In this document: piece by piece, positions 63,851 to 64,000 of the stretch | How the letters are laid out: the number at the start of each line of letters is the position of its first letter | How positions within the stretch are numbered: position 1 is the first letter of the stretch | Assembly: GCF_015461805.1 (NCBI RefSeq) | Contig: NZ_JACVZE010000005.1 | Span: 519,209-583,208, forward strand | Direction of reading: 5' to 3' | From: Pseudomonas pisciculturae | GTDB taxonomy: Bacteria; Pseudomonadota; Gammaproteobacteria; Pseudomonadales; Pseudomonadaceae | DNA: 64,000 bases | The notes under the pieces: generated by a model | Told to the model about the DNA's origin: nothing | Seen by the model: the letters and a program-made list of their open reading frames with translations, nothing else | Databases searched by the model: none | Translations under genes and position numbers: made by a program

Positions 63851-63880
63851 AAACCCCATCTGCTTTCGCAAATGGGGTTT
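63851..63880 (-). terminator. Terminator of the rRNA operon
   Basis: On the minus strand AACCCCATTTGC-GAAA-GCAGATGGGGTT forms a GAAA-looped stem followed by T-rich sequence, ~12 nt after the 3' end of 5S rRNA. Confidence 0.88.
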
Positions 63881-63891
63881 CGGAATTTAAT

Positions 63892-64000
63892 CTTGACGAT
63901 GACCTACTCTCACATGGGGAAACCCCACACTACCATCGGCGATGCATCGTTTCACTGCTGAGTTCGGGATGGGATCAGGTGGTTCCAATGCTCTATGGTC
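63892..64000 (-). rRNA. rrf: 5S rRNA, 3' part
   Basis: Minus-strand 5S rRNA, about 109 of ~116-120 nt, ending in the window edge at its 5' side. Blocks such as CCTGATCCCATCCCGAACTC and the 3' GGTCATCGTCAAG are characteristic of Pseudomonas 5S. The rest of the rrn operon lies to the right, outside the window. Confidence 0.95.

Overview
The window looks like chromosomal DNA of a fluorescent Pseudomonas (P. fluorescens group). It is GC-rich and carries a complete pslA-L exopolysaccharide operon, two FecI/FecR-type surface-signalling cassettes, an orphan type VI secretion (T6SS) vgrG island, isonitrile hydratase, REP/REPIN repeats of the kind common in this group, and a Pseudomonas-like 5S rRNA at the right edge. 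All calls come from reading the sequence and from memory of protein families; no database search was run.

Layout, left to right. 1-1.6 kb: the end of a PucR-type regulator, then a CodA-like deaminase. 1.6-7.4 kb (minus strand): a T6SS cargo module transcribed vgrG, DUF4123 adaptor, lipoprotein (probable immunity), class-3 lipase effector. 7.7-10 kb: a DapF-fold protein whose two catalytic cysteines are both serine, divergent from an MFS transporter. 10-12.8 kb: two minus-strand genes coding for related EF-hand-like repeat proteins, each preceded by a good match to the HrpL 'hrp box'; one gene is frameshifted and the other carries a Cys/Pro-rich 16-residue tandem repeat. 12.9-16.9 kb: fecI-fecR-fecA with a Fur-box-like promoter.

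17-25 kb (minus strand): a tight, apparently uncharacterised operon with its own sigma70 promoter. In transcription order it encodes a HAD phosphatase, transaldolase-like enzyme, sulfotransferase, SDR, saccharopine-dehydrogenase-like oxidoreductase, GNMT-like methyltransferase, MFS transporter and stand-alone CysC, followed by a CGNR-type regulator. A PAPS-forming kinase next to a sulfotransferase and an exporter points to a secreted, sulfated, methylated, probably sugar-derived small molecule. This is the best candidate for an undescribed system in the window.

25-34 kb: ordinary accessory metabolism (SDR plus GH15, cysteine hydrolase plus GNAT, a TerB-like/BRCT protein with an unknown partner, VOC protein, alpha/beta hydrolase, GlxA-type regulator, isonitrile hydratase, LysE exporter). 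34.4-49.8 kb: pslA to pslL, with almost every junction overlapping or nearly so. 49.8-50.3 kb: four tandem REPINs at an exact 136-bp period. 50.4-54.3 kb: a second sigma/anti-sigma/TonB-receptor cassette under a Fur box. 54.4-63.7 kb: DUF4174 protein, GST, DNA polymerase II, a third TonB-dependent receptor, SRPBCC protein (its C-terminus is encoded by a REPIN arm), GFA-family protein and a PBP2. The right edge holds the 3' end of an rRNA operon (5S, minus strand) with its terminator.
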